In this document: in pieces, positions 61,952 through 64,000 of the stretch
Numbering within the stretch: position 1 is the stretch's first letter
Layout: each line of letters starts with the position of its first letter
Source: Aurelia coerulea
Taxonomy: Eukaryota > Cnidaria > Scyphozoa > Semaeostomeae > Ulmaridae
Assembly (NCBI GenBank): GCA_039566865.1
Contig: CM076943.1
Location: 31,194,663 to 31,258,662 of the forward strand
Direction: 5' to 3'
DNA: 64,000 nt
Notes under the pieces: model-generated
What the model was told of the DNA's origin: nothing
Seen by the model: only the letters and a program-made list of their open reading frames with translations
The model's database searches: none
Program-made: the position numbers and the translations under genes

Positions 61952-62262
61952 CATGGGCAATAGGACACCAAGTGTGTGAAAGTTTCTGTAGCGAGCCACC
62001 TTAACGTTTTATTGTTAGCCACCTTAACCAATCGTTTTTTGTGTGTTTTTACCTATTTTCACTTGATAGTGAGCCTCCTTATCGCTGTTTCGCCATTTTG
62101 AAATTTTTGGTATAGAGCCATGACGAAACAGCGATAAGGTGGCTCACTACCAAATGAAAATAGGTAAAACACCAAAAAAAAAATGGTTAATGTGGCTAAC
62201 AATAAAACGTTAAGGTGGCTCGCTACAGAAACTTTCACACACTTGGTGTCCTATCGCCCATG
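61952..62262. mobile_element. 311 bp palindromic MITE
   Basis: Arms of ~145 bp around a ~20 bp centre, with ends CATGGGC(A/G)ATAGGACACCAA. A 7 bp direct repeat GTGTAAT flanks it (61945-61951, 62263-62269). Inside, GAGCC(A/T)CCTTA and AGCCAC(C/A)TTAA motifs recur. Confidence 0.87.
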
Positions 62263-62424
62263 GTGTAATGCAGTCTTTTAATTTACAAAAAGTTCTCAGT
62301 TCTATTAAGTTTTCCACTCAGAAAGCTGCAATTTAACTTGGTTTCAAACACTTGCCCTAAAAACTCCACTCTGACATTTATTCTTTCAAAAATCTGCAGA
62401 ATTATATTATGAAAACGCTATGAG

Positions 62425-62918
62425 CAGTGGCGTACCTAAGGGGGGAATGAGGGGGTCCAGACCCTCCACTTTTCAAAAAGGTTGGCCTTGAGGTTCATAC
62501 AAAATGCAATAAACTTTGTATCGCAGGGAGGGGGGGGGGGGGGAGGGAAGGGTCAGGCAGATCTTTCAGGCAGATCTGTCTTTTTGAGATTTCTTGAAAA
62601 GCGAGGAGAGAATGGTTTTGTCAAGGTTTGCTGGAGCAATGTTTTGGGTTTCTAAGAAATGCTTGACCATTGTTGAGAGAGGCATTCTAAGTAGAATGCA
62701 TGTTCTCAATTGGGTATAAATTCTCAATATAAATTCAACAAAACATCCTGCCTATATTTTGCTCATTCCAACCATGTTTACGATGCAAAATATAACTAAA
62801 AAAGGCGTTTCCCCCATTTTCCGAGCGTCTGAAGGGTGTGGTCACAGAAAATGTTCTGCGATTATGCCCCAGACCTTGAGTCCTTACCTTATGTCCTTGA
62901 GTGCTGCGTACGCAACTG
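62425..62918. mobile_element. 494 bp hAT-type MITE, family B copy 2
   Basis: Ends CAGTGGCGTACCTAAGG and GCTGCGTACGCAACTG. Flanks GCTATGAG and G-TATGAG suggest the 8 bp duplication with one base lost. Interior matches the element at 34591-35227 (GAGAGAATGGTTTTGTC, CATCCTGCCTAT, CCGAGCGTCTGAAGGG). Confidence 0.85.
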
Positions 62919-62944
62919 GTATGAGCAGCACTTACTTAACTGCG

Positions 62945-63810
62945 TTAACAGCTAGTTTTAACATAATTAAGCTGCTAATGAAGTCAAGAACGTGCCAATT
63001 CTGGGTAAAATTGTTGTTGTGCCAGGGTAAACATCATGGTGATTTATCCATCTTATGGTGTCAAATCTGTCTAACATGAATTAAGCCGACGTCAAATGTT
63101 GCTATAGGATCGCGGGAAACTTCTGTCTTGTGTGCGTTTTATGTGCGCTTTCTTTATTTCAGTGCCAATTAGTAGAGATAAAACGTTAATCAATCGCTTT
63201 AACGAGCGTGACGGAAGTGGGTTACTTACTTTCTTTCTTTCTTTCTTACTTTCTGACTGACATCGAAGCCCCTTCTTTGATTACAAAGTGGACCTTGTAA
63301 TCAAACATAAGATCCTTTTGGATGATTACAAAGTCTGTCCTGAGCTAAGCAAGCATAAGAATATCTGAATATTGATTTCTTCATAACCCCAAATGATCGT
63401 TGATGCTGTTTTTAGCTACAATCAGAGAGACGACTGTTGCTGCTAAAGTCGCCTTCAACAGAACGTCAAGCCCCTGGCATAAGGACAAGAATCGCCCGAA
63501 AAGCAATATTTTGATTTTTATGTCAAACGAGGATAATACGCAAAAAATCAAAAGCTATTACCCATAGTTTGCTTAGTTCGTCCATGAAACTATTGGTGCA
63601 TCTGTCTCAAATTAGATGTCATGTGAGATTTACAATAACGCAAAATTACTTATGCAGAACCCTCCAGAACCAACCTCGTCCCCATGACTTTTTGTCATAT
63701 TGGGACGGAGGTCTCCGTCCCAATATGACAAAAGCACCATTGTTTGCTGGGATTCTGTACCTTTCCTCTCAACTTCACCTGTGACGTTAGTATCTGTAGC
63801 TGTGTAGGAG
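62945..63810. repeat. Third copy of the 53.4-55.4 kb tandem unit
   Basis: Starts TTTTAACATAATTAAGCTGC and matches 54165-54480, then the 205 bp unit (ATAAGATCCTTTTGGATGAT at about 63308) and the ~0.8 kb unit (TGTCTCAAATTAGATGTCAT at about 63602). It ends at about 63810 against LINE sequence. (TTTC)n at about 63230-63256. Confidence 0.82.
63690..63733. repeat. Perfect 21 bp-arm hairpin
   Basis: TTTTGTCATATTGGGACGGA and its exact reverse complement are separated by only a few bases (arms 63690-63710 and 63713-63733). It replaces sequence found in the other two copies of the unit, between AGAACC and GCACCATTGTTTGCTGGGAT. Confidence 0.93.
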
Positions 63811-63823
63811 CGTGGTCTTCGTT

Positions 63824-64000
63824 GTGGCTTGGTACAGGCCTCCTAACGTAAGTGTTGATACCTTTGATCAGTTAGAAGAATGTCTGAAATTTCTTGATAG
63901 GGAAGACAAGGAAACTATTATTCTAGGCGATACAAACTGTGATTTTCTGCCTAAATATACGAAAGCCGGGATTTCAAATGACCTTCCAGCTCATTCCCTA
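63824..64000 (+). CDS. LINE AP-endonuclease domain, partial (window edge)
   Basis: 59 codons open to the window end. VAWYRPPNVSVDTFDQLEE and IILGDTNCDFL match the endonuclease/exonuclease/phosphatase domain of Jockey/CR1-like LINEs (the GD.N catalytic motif). It starts abruptly at the junction with the tandem repeat, so the N-terminal Asn and Glu catalytic motifs are missing. The rest should lie downstream of the window. Confidence 0.88.
   Translation, partial: MAWYRPPNVSVDTFDQLEECLKFLDREDKETIILGDTNCDFLPKYTKAGISNDLPAHSL

Overview
The window is a piece of animal chromosome, most likely from an anthozoan cnidarian (coral or sea anemone). The reasons are an intronless opsin of the kind common in cnidarians, an AT-rich background, and a dense mixture of metazoan transposable elements: hAT, Tc1/mariner-like, MULE-like, PIF/Harbinger-like, piggyBac-like and Ginger-like elements, Penelope-like retroelements, two classes of LINE, and SINEs. 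The species call is an inference; no bacterial or phage features are present.

The only intact host gene I can support is the opsin at 19446-20504 (+). Nearly everything else is mobile or repetitive DNA. Layout: 1-7818 is a 240-250 bp satellite array split by a 5 kb inverted-repeat element. 7819-18553 holds several hAT elements with 8 bp target duplications, MITEs, LINE and SINE fragments, and a possible solo LTR. 18554-22776 holds the opsin and its flanks. From about 22777 to 43515 one Penelope-like element (PLE) on the minus strand has been broken up by nested insertions: a 4.2 kb long-TIR element, a 699 bp hAT, an 11.2 kb long-TIR element (28115-39362), a 1.2 kb hAT carrying a transposase remnant, and a Harbinger-like element. 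The 11.2 kb element itself contains a 5.55 kb Ginger-like element, which contains a LINE fragment, which contains a hAT MITE. Removing the 11.2 kb insert and one copy of its 5 bp duplication rejoins the PLE reading frame.

44021-47722 holds a 1.68 kb foldback element and two further inverted-repeat MITEs. 47830-51190 is a chain of (TAA)n tracts separated by 5'-truncated LINE tails that carry a restriction-like endonuclease, which fits (TAA)n-targeting R4/Dong-type LINEs, next to tail-to-tail PLE 3' ends. 51236-55380 has a SINE, a LINE relic and a tandem ~0.8 kb repeat. 55456-60011 is a 4.56 kb inverted-repeat element that encloses a decayed alpha-kinase gene, itself interrupted by a palindromic MITE and by a LINE with an open RT frame. 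The last 4 kb holds MITEs, another copy of the tandem unit, and the start of a LINE endonuclease domain that runs off the window.

Most element boundaries rest on target-site duplications and inverted ends read by eye, often confirmed because a second copy of the host repeat shows the empty site. Superfamily names based only on ends and duplication length are inferences.
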